DNA of 32,722 nt. Origin: DATDCV01 sp036524155 (GTDB taxonomy: Bacteria > Verrucomicrobiota > Verrucomicrobiia > Limisphaerales > UBA8199). Shown here one piece after another: positions 8,238 to 16,029 of the stretch. The stretch spans positions 1 to 32,722 of the forward strand of contig DATDCV010000081.1 in the NCBI GenBank assembly GCA_036524155.1, in the 5' to 3' direction. A model generated the notes under the pieces. The model was not told the origin of the DNA and ran no database searches. It saw nothing but the letters and a program-made list of their open reading frames with translations. Position numbers and translations under genes: made by a program. Position 1 is the first letter of the stretch, and every line of letters begins with the position of its first letter.

Positions 8238-10754
8238 CTACGGAAGCGACGCGCCTCGGGGACGAATTCGCGAGGATCGGGCACTCCTTGCGGTGAGGTA
8301 CAGCAACGCGGTTAACACCACAAAAGGCAGCAGCGCCAACCAGTCCGCGTTGGGGCCAGCGAAGAACGGGTTCTTGCTGCCGGCCCACCGGGTCAACGCC
8401 TCGTCGAGGTTCCCCAGCGGGCCAGCCATAAAGGCAATGACGATCCCTGCAATCGCCCCGCCGGCGATGTAACCGCTGGCCAGCAACACACCCGGACTTT
8501 TGTCGCTCTCGGCGGCCAATTCCGCTTCGCTCAGGCGGTGCTCGCGCAGTTCCCGTCGCTGCCAGTGGTCCACAATCCACCGCACCAGGCCGCCGACGAA
8601 GATCGGCGCGGAAGACGAAATCGGCAGATAGACTCCGACTGCGAACGCCAGGGATGAGACCTGGCAAAGCTCCAGCACGATGGCAATCATCACGCCAAAC
8701 AGCACCAATCCCCACGGCAGCTTGCGGTCGAGCATGCCCTTGATGATGTAACTCATCAGCGTCGCCTTCGGCGCGTCGAACTTGCGCACCTCGGTTCCGT
8801 CGGGCCGCGTTTTGAAAGCGCCGTTGATGCCCGGGTCCATCAGCCAAACCGCCTGGCCGGCCTCGTTGACCAGGTACCGGCCGGGCGGGCCGTTGACAGC
8901 GTCGGTCTTCTGCCAGACCCGGTAAGTGTTGGTGTCAGAGTTGGACTGGGGACCGCTGAGCTTTTCCGCGCGGCCAAACGCTGTCCCCGGGGGCGCGTGC
9001 AGGCCGGGCGCGACCTGCGCCGCCGGCACATAGACCGTCGCGGCGTTATTCAGACCCAGCAACACGGGCCCCAGCAACAGTGCGCTGGCCGCAGTGCCGA
9101 TCAAAATCGAGATCTGCTGGTGCCGCGGCGTCGCGCCGACGAGGAACCCGGTCTTCAGATCCTGTGAGGTCGAACCGCCATTCGAGGCGGCAACACATAC
9201 TATCCCGCCCACCGAAAGCGCCGTCACGTAATACGTGCCGCCGGTCCACCCGACCAACAGAAACGCCAGGCACGTGAGCAAAAGAGTCGCCACCGTCATG
9301 CCTGAAATCGGGTTCGAGGAGGAGCCGATCTCGCCGGTCAGCCGCGACGACACCGTGACAAACAGAAAACCGAAGACCACGATCAGCACCGCGCCAAGAA
9401 TGTTCATGTGCAGCCCGGGAGCGGCCAGGATCGCCAGGACCAACGCAATCACGCCGCCGGCGACGAAGTTCATCGACAGATCGTGTTCCGTTCGGACCTT
9501 CGAAATTCGCGCCGCCGCGCTCGCAGTGAAGTCCGCAAAGCCGGCACGCATGCCGTGCAGAATTAAAGGCAAGGAACGAACGAGGCTGATGATTCCGCCC
9601 GCGGCGACCGCGCCAGCCCCGATGTAGAGGATATAAGCGCCCCGGATGTCGTTGGGGCTCATCTCGGAAATCGGTTTCGTGCCCGGTGGAACGGCGGTGG
9701 TCAGGTGTTCGCCGAAGAACACAATCAGCGGCGTCAACAACAACGCGGCCAGCACGCCCCCCGCCATCATCGTCGCGCTGACTTTCGGCCCAATGATGTA
9801 GCCCACCCCCAGCAACTCGGGCGAGATCTCAGCCGAAATCGATCCGCCTTTCAGAGGCGGGCCGAAAATTTTCTCCGGGACATCCTTCCACAGCTTGAAA
9901 GCGGACATCAGCGATTTATAGGCCACGCCCAGCCCAAACCCGGCAAAAATGGTGCCGGCTCGGACGCCGGAAGCTGCCGAACCGGCCGCTCTCTTTGTAA
10001 CGTTCGTGCCGGAATGGTGAAAAGGCCTCCTCTCCCCGGCCCTCTCCTCCAGGGGAGGAGAGGGAGTCACATCCAGCCTGTCCACAGCTTCAATGCCTGA
10101 GCTTTCGCTGGGCGAGATGGTCTCCCTGACCAATCCGGCGGATGCCGGCGGGGGTTGGACAGAGGAGGCGCTTTCTCCTTTCGGTGATGAGGTCCGTAGC
10201 GAAATGGCTTCAAGCTCGCCAGCCGCCGTTCGTGATTCCTCACAGGCACCGGCCTTGAGCACCTCGGCGCAGGCCGTTCCCTCCGGATATTTCAGGCGCC
10301 CGTGCTGGGCCACGATCAAAGCTCGCCGCAACGGGATCATCATCAGGATGCCCAGCAACCCGCCCAGTAGCCCGACCAGCATCACCCGGGTAATCTCGAG
10401 GTCGAACCCCAGGATCATGATCGCCGGCATGGTCACCCCGATCCCGAACGCGATCGACTCGCCGGCCGAGCCGGCCGTTTGCACGATGTTGTTCTCGAGG
10501 ATCGTGGCGTCTTTCCCCCCCATTTTCGACCACAGCCGAAACAGCGTCACGGAGATGACCGCCACCGGGATCGACGCGCTGACAGTCAGGCCCACTTTCA
10601 GAACCAGGTAGAGCGACGAGGCCCCAAAGATCACCCCCAGCACGGTCCCTGCCACCACCGCCCGGACGGTCAGCTCGCGCATGCGGACTTGCGGGGGAAT
10701 GTAGGACGGAAAAGACGCCTCGGTGACGCTTTGTTCGTGGATCTCGGGACGCAT
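8238..10754 (-). CDS. OPT family oligopeptide transporter with in-frame repeat insertion
   Basis: From the ATG at 10754 the protein has 838 residues (a TTG at 10778 would add eight). It has many hydrophobic segments, and the text matches bacterial OPT proteins: YPEGTACAEVLKAG, GTIFAGFGLGVAYKSLMS, GGSTSQDLKTGFLVGATPRHQQ, and the extramembrane region ending KFDAPKATLMSYIIKG before LPWGLVLFGVMIAIVLEL. It should be an inner-membrane, proton-coupled importer of oligopeptides or metal-chelating peptides. About 95 residues (~168-262) between LKAG and GTIFAGFG are low-complexity and not expected in the family; they include a palindromic repeat also found outside genes. The frame stays open and conserved motifs continue on both sides, so the gene is probably functional. 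It is convergent with tig. Confidence 0.9.
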   Translation of the reverse strand: MRPEIHEQSVTEASFPSYIPPQVRMRELTVRAVVAGTVLGVIFGASSLYLVLKVGLTVSASIPVAVISVTLFRLWSKMGGKDATILENNIVQTAGSAGESIAFGIGVTMPAIMILGFDLEITRVMLVGLLGGLLGILMMIPLRRALIVAQHGRLKYPEGTACAEVLKAGACEESRTAAGELEAISLRTSSPKGESASSVQPPPASAGLVRETISPSESSGIEAVDRLDVTPSPPLEERAGERRPFHHSGTNVTKRAAGSAASGVRAGTIFAGFGLGVAYKSLMSAFKLWKDVPEKIFGPPLKGGSISAEISPELLGVGYIIGPKVSATMMAGGVLAALLLTPLIVFFGEHLTTAVPPGTKPISEMSPNDIRGAYILYIGAGAVAAGGIISLVRSLPLILHGMRAGFADFTASAAARISKVRTEHDLSMNFVAGGVIALVLAILAAPGLHMNILGAVLIVVFGFLFVTVSSRLTGEIGSSSNPISGMTVATLLLTCLAFLLVGWTGGTYYVTALSVGGIVCVAASNGGSTSQDLKTGFLVGATPRHQQISILIGTAASALLLGPVLLGLNNAATVYVPAAQVAPGLHAPPGTAFGRAEKLSGPQSNSDTNTYRVWQKTDAVNGPPGRYLVNEAGQAVWLMDPGINGAFKTRPDGTEVRKFDAPKATLMSYIIKGMLDRKLPWGLVLFGVMIAIVLELCQVSSLAFAVGVYLPISSSAPIFVGGLVRWIVDHWQRRELREHRLSEAELAAESDKSPGVLLASGYIAGGAIAGIVIAFMAGPLGNLDEALTRWAGSKNPFFAGPNADWLALLPFVVLTALLYLTARSARSSRIRPRGASLP
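9968..10250 (-). other. Non-family insertion in the OPT coding sequence
   Basis: The segment encodes about 95 polar, Ser/Pro/Glu-rich residues (GACEESRTAAGELEAIS... to ...TNVTKRAAGSAAS) between two motifs that in the family are separated by only a short loop. It contains R1 copy 2 and a second GC-rich imperfect palindrome around 10128-10156, so it looks composite. Boundaries are estimates from recognisable family motifs. Confidence 0.65.
10024..10064. repeat. REP-like family R1, copy 2, inside the OPT gene
   Basis: GGCCTCCTCTCCCCGG precedes a perfect 11-bp stem (10040-10050 and 10054-10064) with loop AGG. It is in frame with the OPT gene, where it encodes PSPPLEERAGERRP on the minus strand. 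Confidence 0.9.
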
Positions 10755-10859
10755 CTTCAACGCCACATTGTGCTGCAACCGGCCGGTCTTGACAACCGAA
10801 GTCGGAATTCAGGCATCGGGAAGTGCGCTTCTTAGTTCTTTCCGCTGGCTGCTCCCCTT

Positions 10860-10895
10860 CTCATTAACACCCTGCTTCAGCGGGGTGTTAATGAG
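10860..10895. repeat. Long perfect hairpin upstream of the OPT gene
   Basis: Left arm 10860-10876 and right arm 10879-10895 pair over 17 positions (one G-T wobble) with a TC loop; the arm begins CTCATTAACACCC. It lies about 105 bp upstream of the OPT start. There is no adjacent T-tract, so it is more likely a dispersed palindrome or leader structure than a terminator. Confidence 0.75.
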
Positions 10896-10937
10896 AGGGA
10901 GAAATCCAGTGGCGCACTGTAACAACTGACGGACGTG

Positions 10938-10992
10938 TTGTGTCCCTCTCTCCGCCTCTGGGGGAGAGGGGATAGGGGAGAGGTGGTACTTG
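10938..10992. repeat. REP-like family R2, copy 2
   Basis: Nearly identical to 8032-8084 (TTGTG, CCCTCTC, TCCGCCTCTGGGGGAGAGGGG, then ATAGGGGAGAGGTGG). With the hairpin at 10860 it accounts for most of the roughly 320-bp gap between the OPT gene and the pseudopilin gene; no gene is visible there. Confidence 0.85.
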
Positions 10993-11074
10993 GTTTGTAG
11001 GAAGTTCTTGGTTCCAAGGCGTGCGTCCAGGCGTATAAGCCCGAAAGTCGCGGCACGCCCCGCGCAGGAGTTCC

Positions 11075-11908
11075 TCAGCGGTCGCCGCCGCGTTTCAACG
11101 GGTCCCAGTAGCGGGAATTGATCAGGCCTCGTGCGTCGCCGGAGCCGGGATCCACAGGCGGGTTGATCTTTGCGCTTCTCCGCGCTTCGGCATGGCCGTC
11201 AACGAACACGGCAACTCCGATCTTGCCATGGCGCTCCATCTCCACACCCTCAAAGCACTTGCTGACGCTGGCTTTCTCGTCCATGCAAGCGTTTGGCCAC
11301 CAACAACTCGAACTCCAGTAACTGTTCACCCCCGCATAGGGCTGGCTGTCGCCGATCATAAAGCAATCGGCAGGGGCCTTCACCGCGGACCGTTTGAACG
11401 TTGGCTGGGTCACGAAGTTGATCCCGCCACAAGACACACTCCCGGACGTGTAGGGGTGAAAGCCGAGGAAAAACGCGTTGAACCCGTAACCGACGAGATG
11501 GCAATCGAACTTCCAGTCCCAGGTCGCCCCGTTCTCCATCTGGCGTGCCTTGATGGCAGGGCAGCGGAAGAGATTGGTCATGTTCCTGGCATACCCAATG
11601 ACGCACGTGCCCCACCAGTTGGTAACCGCGGTAGTGGCGTTATCCCCTTCCCCCTGGTTTCGATGAGCCGGAAAGGTGTCGAGGTTATCGTCCGTGTAAT
11701 ACTGCATGAACAGCCCCACCTGCCTCAGGTTGTTCGTGCAGGCGACTCGATCCGCTTTGCGCTTGGCCCTGGCCAGCGCCGGCAAAAGCATGGACGCGAG
11801 AATGGCGATAATGGCTATGACGACAAGCAACTCGATCAGAGTGAATGCGCACTGTCGGGAGGCGTGCCCCAACCCGGGGGTCACAGGTCTTGAGCCTGGA
11901 ACTTTCAT
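11075..11908 (-). CDS. Pseudopilin-like protein, prepilin N-terminal motif and H-X9-DG C-terminus
   Basis: The 277-residue protein starts at the ATG at 11908, preceded by AGGTGC at a suitable distance; a longer frame to 11977 lacks support. A 21-residue leader is followed by the type II secretion/type IV pilin signature AFTLIELLVVIAIIAILASMLLPALA, with Ala (residue 21) at the -1 cleavage position and Glu26 at +5. The C-terminal half includes MERHGKIGVAVFVDGHAEAR, where H and DG are separated by nine residues (the H-X9-DG motif). Such proteins are very numerous in planctomycetes and verrucomicrobia, usually as single genes away from secretion operons, as here. It would be processed by prepilin peptidase and anchored in the inner membrane or assembled in a pseudopilus; the specific role is unknown. 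Confidence 0.88.
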   Translation of the reverse strand: MKVPGSRPVTPGLGHASRQCAFTLIELLVVIAIIAILASMLLPALARAKRKADRVACTNNLRQVGLFMQYYTDDNLDTFPAHRNQGEGDNATTAVTNWWGTCVIGYARNMTNLFRCPAIKARQMENGATWDWKFDCHLVGYGFNAFFLGFHPYTSGSVSCGGINFVTQPTFKRSAVKAPADCFMIGDSQPYAGVNSYWSSSCWWPNACMDEKASVSKCFEGVEMERHGKIGVAVFVDGHAEARRSAKINPPVDPGSGDARGLINSRYWDPLKRGGDR

Positions 11909-11996
11909 AAATAGCACCTGAGCCCGTCTTAATGCAGGTTCTACCACATGGTGCACCCGATTTCCGACAGGTGTCAAGGGCTACCCAGGAGAAAGC

Positions 11997-12108
11997 GTAT
12001 CCGCTTAGTCTTGGGTCGGAGCGCCGATTTCTAATCGGCTTAAGCGCGCCGATGGCCGCGTGTAAGCCGAGTGCAACTCGGCGCTCCGACCCAAGACTGA
12101 GCCGATAC
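11997..12108. repeat. Hairpin repeat family H, copy B
   Basis: The outer arms 11997-12027 and 12078-12108 match at 29 of 31 positions. The inner stem TCGGCTTA/TAAGCCGA is identical to copy A at 6264-6365. Compared with copy A, the outer stem shows a paired change (AGGCTTG/CAAGCCT becomes AGTCTTG/CAAGACT). Confidence 0.88.
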
Positions 12109-12141
12109 GAGAAAGCCGGCTATTCTCATTCGGCACCCTCC

Positions 12142-12256
12142 ACTTTGTCTTTTACTTTGTCCATCACTCTGTCCTCGGTTTCCATTGGTTCTTTGAGCGC
12201 ATTGCCCGGAACAAGAAGGGACAAAGTGAAGAACATAGTGGAGGACAAAGTGTACC
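12142..12256. repeat. 12-bp direct repeats (three plus three) in inverted arrangement
   Basis: Three units at 12142-12177 (ACTTTGTCTTTT, ACTTTGTCCATC, ACTCTGTCCTCG) face three inverted units at 12221-12256 (ACAAAGTGAAGA, ACATAGTGGAGG, ACAAAGTGTACC) across a 43-bp spacer. The block ends 80 bp before the FG-GAP gene start, so it could be part of its leader. Confidence 0.85.
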
Positions 12257-12336
12257 TCCAACAGACGGCCAGGCGTTGATGAGCGTTGCCTGTAATCGTT
12301 GCGCCGGTTGGCGGGATTCGCCAGAATTCTGCAGGA

Positions 12337-15300
12337 ATGAAAATCGCGAATGTCGCCTTCGCTTGCCTGCTGGCGCTTACCGGGGCGCGGTTGGCGGCGG
12401 AGGAGATTGCTCCGGGCGTAAAATGCTGGCCGTTGAAGGTGCCGAGCGGCGGCAAACCGGGCTTCACCCTGATGGAGAGCGCCGTGACCGGCGTGGCCTT
12501 CACCAATGAACTCGCCTTTGAGGCAGAAGCGGCCAATAATAATCTTTTGAACGGATCAGGACTGGCGCTGGGAGATTCTGACGGCGACGGCTGGTGCGAC
12601 ATTTTCCTCTGCAGTTTGACTGGCAGCAGCCGACTGTACCGCAACCTGGGCAATTGGAAATTCCAGGACGTGACCGAAGCGGCCGGGCTGGCGAACACGA
12701 ACATGCTGGCTCGAGGCGCGGTGTTTGCGGATGTCAATGGTGACGGTCACCTGGACCTGCTGGTTACCTACTCGGGCAAGGGAGCGAAACTGTTTCTCAA
12801 CGACGGCAAAGGCCACTTTCGCGACGCACAGGCGGAAGCACTCGTGGACACAACCGGGAGCATGTCAATGGCCCTGGGGGATATGAACGGCGATGGCTCG
12901 CTTGATCTGTACGTCGCCAATTACGGGGAGAATACCGTTCGCAGCGGCATGAAGGTCGCCACGCGGATGGTTGGCGGGAAAGAACAGATCATCGGCCGGA
13001 ACCGAAACCGGCTGAAGATCATCGACGGGCGATTGGTCGAGTATGGCGAGCCCGGCGCTTTTTATCTTAACGACGGCAAGGGGAGGTTCACAAAACAATC
13101 CTGGACTGACGGCACGTTCCGGGATGAGTCCGGAGCGCCGCTGGCCGAGGTGCCATGGGACCTGGCCTTCACGGTGGTGATCCGGGATATCAACCAGGAC
13201 GGAAACCCGGACATCTATGTCTGCGACGATTTTCAGGACCCGGACCGGTTCTGGCTGGGTGACGGCAAAGGCGGCTTTCGTGCGATCGCGCGGGAAGCGA
13301 TCCGCAGCACACCTCATTTTTCAATGTCCGCGGATTTTGCGGACGTCGACGGCGACGGCCGGGATGATTTTTTTGTCACCGACATGATCAGCCGCTTTCA
13401 TGATCTGCGGATGAGGCAACTGAAGCCAGAGAGCCCGATTATTGCCTGGACGCGTGAGCGGGCCTGGGACCGGCCACAGATCAGGCGAAACTTCCTCTTC
13501 CTGAACCGCGGTGACGGCACCTACGCCGATATCGCGAATTACGCGGGAGTTGCCAGCTCTGACTGGTCGTGGAGCACGGTGTTCCTGGATGTCGATCTCG
13601 ATGGCCGGCCTGACATCCTTGTGGGAACAGGGCACTACTATGACACGCAGGACCTGGATGGTATGGAGGGCTTGAAGCGGCTCAGCCCGGCCGAAAAGAA
13701 CGACGGCAAGAAGATCATCTCGCTTTATCCCCGCCTGCTGACTCCCAATTACGCGTTTCACAACCTGGGCGGCTTCAAGTTCGAAGAAACCGGAAAAGCC
13801 TGGGGGTTCGACTCGGTGCAGGTTTCGCACAGCATCGCGCTGGCGGATTTGGACAACGACGGCGATCTGGATGTGGTCGTCAATTGTTTGCGCGCGCCGG
13901 CATTGATTTACCGCAACAACTGCCCGGCGCCGCGGGTCGCCGTGCGGCTGAAGGGAACGCCGCCGAACACTTTCGGCATCGGCGCCCGACTTACGCTGCT
14001 GGGCGGCGCTGTAGCCGCCCAGTCCCAGGAGATGACTTGCGGCAGCCGCTTTGTCGCCGGCGACGCACCGCTGCGAACATTCGCCGCCGGAGACGGTGAT
14101 GACCGCATGACTCTTGAAGTCACCTGGCGAACCGGCAAACGCAGCGTGGTGAAAATTGTCAAAGCCAACTGCCTGTATGAAATTGACGAAGCTGCGGCCG
14201 GGCCGCCGGGTCCACCAACCCCCGCGCCAACGCCTGTTCCTCTTTTCGAAGATGCCACTGCCTCACTGGGACATCGTCACGTCGATCCGCCTTATGATGA
14301 CTTCAACCGCCAGAAACTGCTTCCCCGGCGTTTGAGTCAGCTCGGACCCGGCATCGCCTGGTTCGACCTGAATGGCGACGGCCGCGAAGATTTGATCATC
14401 GGCGCCGGCCGCGGCGCCGGTTTGGGAGTGTTCCTCAACGAAGGTGCGGGCCGATGGCGGCGGCAGGATGGGCCCTGGACCAATGCGTTACCGGACGATT
14501 CGGCGGGGATTGTCGGCGGCGTGCTCAAAGCCGGCACGCGTACGCTGCTCGCCGGCCTGGCACACTACGAAACGGAACAGACCAATTTGCCGATCGCGCT
14601 GCGCATCGACTGCTCCGGAACGAAAGCTGACTCGGCGCCCTCCTTGCCGCCCGCGGGCGCCAGCACCGGCCCGGTGCTGCTGGCGGACGTGGACGGCGAC
14701 GGCAGCCTGGATGTGTTCGCCGGCGGCCGGCTACAGGCCGGCCGTTATCCCGAACCGGTTGACTCCCGTCTTTATTTGAACAAAGAAGGGCAGCTTGTGC
14801 CGGACGAGCAGGCCAACGCGCTGCTCGCCAAGGTTGGGCTGGTAACCGGGGCTGTTTTCACCGACCTGGATGGAGACGGGTATCCCGATTTGGTGTTGGC
14901 GTGTGAATGGGGCGGGGTGCGCGTATTGCGCAATGACCATGGGCGGTTCCGCAACTGGGAGTTGCCTCTCGTAACGTCCAAGAAAGGTCCAACGTTCCCG
15001 GCCGGCGTCTCGAACCTGAGCCAACTGCACGGCCTCTGGACCTGTGTGGTAACCGGCGATTTCGACGGCGACGGACAGATGGACATCGTCCTGGGGAGCT
15101 GGGGACTCAACAGCACTTACCAAATCACCGCGCCGGGGCCGTGGTTCCTCTATTACGGCGATTTCAATGAAGACGGCGAGGTCCACATGCTCGAGGCCTG
15201 CCGCGACGCGCAGTTGAACGCAGTCGTGCCCACCCGTGACATGCTGCTGAACGAAACCGATTTGCCCTGGATACGGGCGCGGTTCCCGACGCATAAGGCC

Positions 15301-16029
15301 TACGCCGAAGCGACGCTCGCCCAAATCCTGGGCGACCGCGCCGGCAAAGCCCGCGTGCTCGAGTCGGACTTTCTGGGCTCGCTGGTGCTGCTGAACCGCG
15401 GCGGGCAGTTTGAGCCGCGGCTGCTGCCGCCGGAAGCGCAGTGGTCGCCCGTCGAGGGAATCGCGGTGGGCGACCTGGACGGCGACGGCAAGGAGGACTT
15501 GTTGTTGAGTCAGAATTTCTTCGCGGTGCGCATCGAAGACGGGCGCCTGGACTCGGGGCGCGGGCTGGTCTTGAAGGGAGATGGGCAAGGCAACTTCAGC
15601 GCGATGTCCGGCCAGGCCAGCGGAATTAAGGTCTATGGCGAGCAGCGTGGATGCGCGCTCGCGGACTACGACGGCGACGGGCGGGTGGACGCGGTGGTAA
15701 CCCAAAATAGTGATCAGACCCGGCTTTTCCACAACGCGACCGGCAAACCCGGTCTGCGAGTCCGGTTGGCTGGTCCTGCTGGAAATCCGGATGGGATTGG
15801 CGCCGTGCTGCGGCTGGGCTATGGCGAACGCCTGGGCCCGGCCCGCGAGGTGCAAGCCGGCAGCGGCTTCTGGTCCCAGAACAGCTCGACCGAAGTCCTG
15901 GCACTGTCCGGAGCGCCGACGGCGATCCAGGTGCGTTGGCCGGAAGGCAAGACAACCAGAAGCTCCCTGACGCAGCCCGCACGGGAAGTGCAGGTCGCCC
16001 CCGACGGCTCCCTCAAGGTGCTGCGGTGA
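12337..16029 (+). CDS. Secreted FG-GAP/VCBS repeat protein with two UnbV (CRTAC1-type) modules
   Basis: The 1,230-residue protein has a signal peptide (MKIANVAFACLLALTGARLAA, cleavage before EEIAP). It is built as two similar modules. Module 1 (about residues 45-620) has seven calcium-binding DxDxDG-type loops (DSDGDGWCD, DVNGDGHLD, DMNGDGSLD, DINQDGNPD, DVDGDGRDD, DVDLDGRPD, DLDNDGDLD) and ends in an ASPIC/UnbV-like domain (~525-620). Module 2 (~634-1230) again has seven (DLNGDGRED, DVDGDGSLD, DLDGDGYPD, DFDGDGQMD, DFNEDGEVH, DLDGDGKED, DYDGDGRVD) followed by a second UnbV-like domain (~1125-1230). The loops suggest beta-propellers stabilised by calcium at the cell surface. No catalytic function is evident. 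The ATG at 12337 is preferred over a TTG at 12286 because it starts the signal peptide. The 3' end overlaps convergent rsmD by 17 bp. Confidence 0.9.
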   Translation: MKIANVAFACLLALTGARLAAEEIAPGVKCWPLKVPSGGKPGFTLMESAVTGVAFTNELAFEAEAANNNLLNGSGLALGDSDGDGWCDIFLCSLTGSSRLYRNLGNWKFQDVTEAAGLANTNMLARGAVFADVNGDGHLDLLVTYSGKGAKLFLNDGKGHFRDAQAEALVDTTGSMSMALGDMNGDGSLDLYVANYGENTVRSGMKVATRMVGGKEQIIGRNRNRLKIIDGRLVEYGEPGAFYLNDGKGRFTKQSWTDGTFRDESGAPLAEVPWDLAFTVVIRDINQDGNPDIYVCDDFQDPDRFWLGDGKGGFRAIAREAIRSTPHFSMSADFADVDGDGRDDFFVTDMISRFHDLRMRQLKPESPIIAWTRERAWDRPQIRRNFLFLNRGDGTYADIANYAGVASSDWSWSTVFLDVDLDGRPDILVGTGHYYDTQDLDGMEGLKRLSPAEKNDGKKIISLYPRLLTPNYAFHNLGGFKFEETGKAWGFDSVQVSHSIALADLDNDGDLDVVVNCLRAPALIYRNNCPAPRVAVRLKGTPPNTFGIGARLTLLGGAVAAQSQEMTCGSRFVAGDAPLRTFAAGDGDDRMTLEVTWRTGKRSVVKIVKANCLYEIDEAAAGPPGPPTPAPTPVPLFEDATASLGHRHVDPPYDDFNRQKLLPRRLSQLGPGIAWFDLNGDGREDLIIGAGRGAGLGVFLNEGAGRWRRQDGPWTNALPDDSAGIVGGVLKAGTRTLLAGLAHYETEQTNLPIALRIDCSGTKADSAPSLPPAGASTGPVLLADVDGDGSLDVFAGGRLQAGRYPEPVDSRLYLNKEGQLVPDEQANALLAKVGLVTGAVFTDLDGDGYPDLVLACEWGGVRVLRNDHGRFRNWELPLVTSKKGPTFPAGVSNLSQLHGLWTCVVTGDFDGDGQMDIVLGSWGLNSTYQITAPGPWFLYYGDFNEDGEVHMLEACRDAQLNAVVPTRDMLLNETDLPWIRARFPTHKAYAEATLAQILGDRAGKARVLESDFLGSLVLLNRGGQFEPRLLPPEAQWSPVEGIAVGDLDGDGKEDLLLSQNFFAVRIEDGRLDSGRGLVLKGDGQGNFSAMSGQASGIKVYGEQRGCALADYDGDGRVDAVVTQNSDQTRLFHNATGKPGLRVRLAGPAGNPDGIGAVLRLGYGERLGPAREVQAGSGFWSQNSSTEVLALSGAPTAIQVRWPEGKTTRSSLTQPAREVQVAPDGSLKVLR
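13999..14022. repeat. Palindrome in the first UnbV-like domain
   Basis: A perfect 9-bp stem (CTGGGCGGC/GCCGCCCAG) with loop GCTGTA lies in frame in the coding sequence, encoding LLGGAVAA. Its loop CTGTA is the complement of the TACAG loop of the palindrome at 14724-14744. Confidence 0.7.
14724..14744. repeat. Palindrome in the second FG-GAP module
   Basis: CGGCCGGC and GCCGGCCG form a perfect 8-bp stem around loop TACAG. Read on the minus strand it has the same GGC-CTGTAGCC core as the palindrome at 13999, suggesting one family in opposite orientation. Confidence 0.65.
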
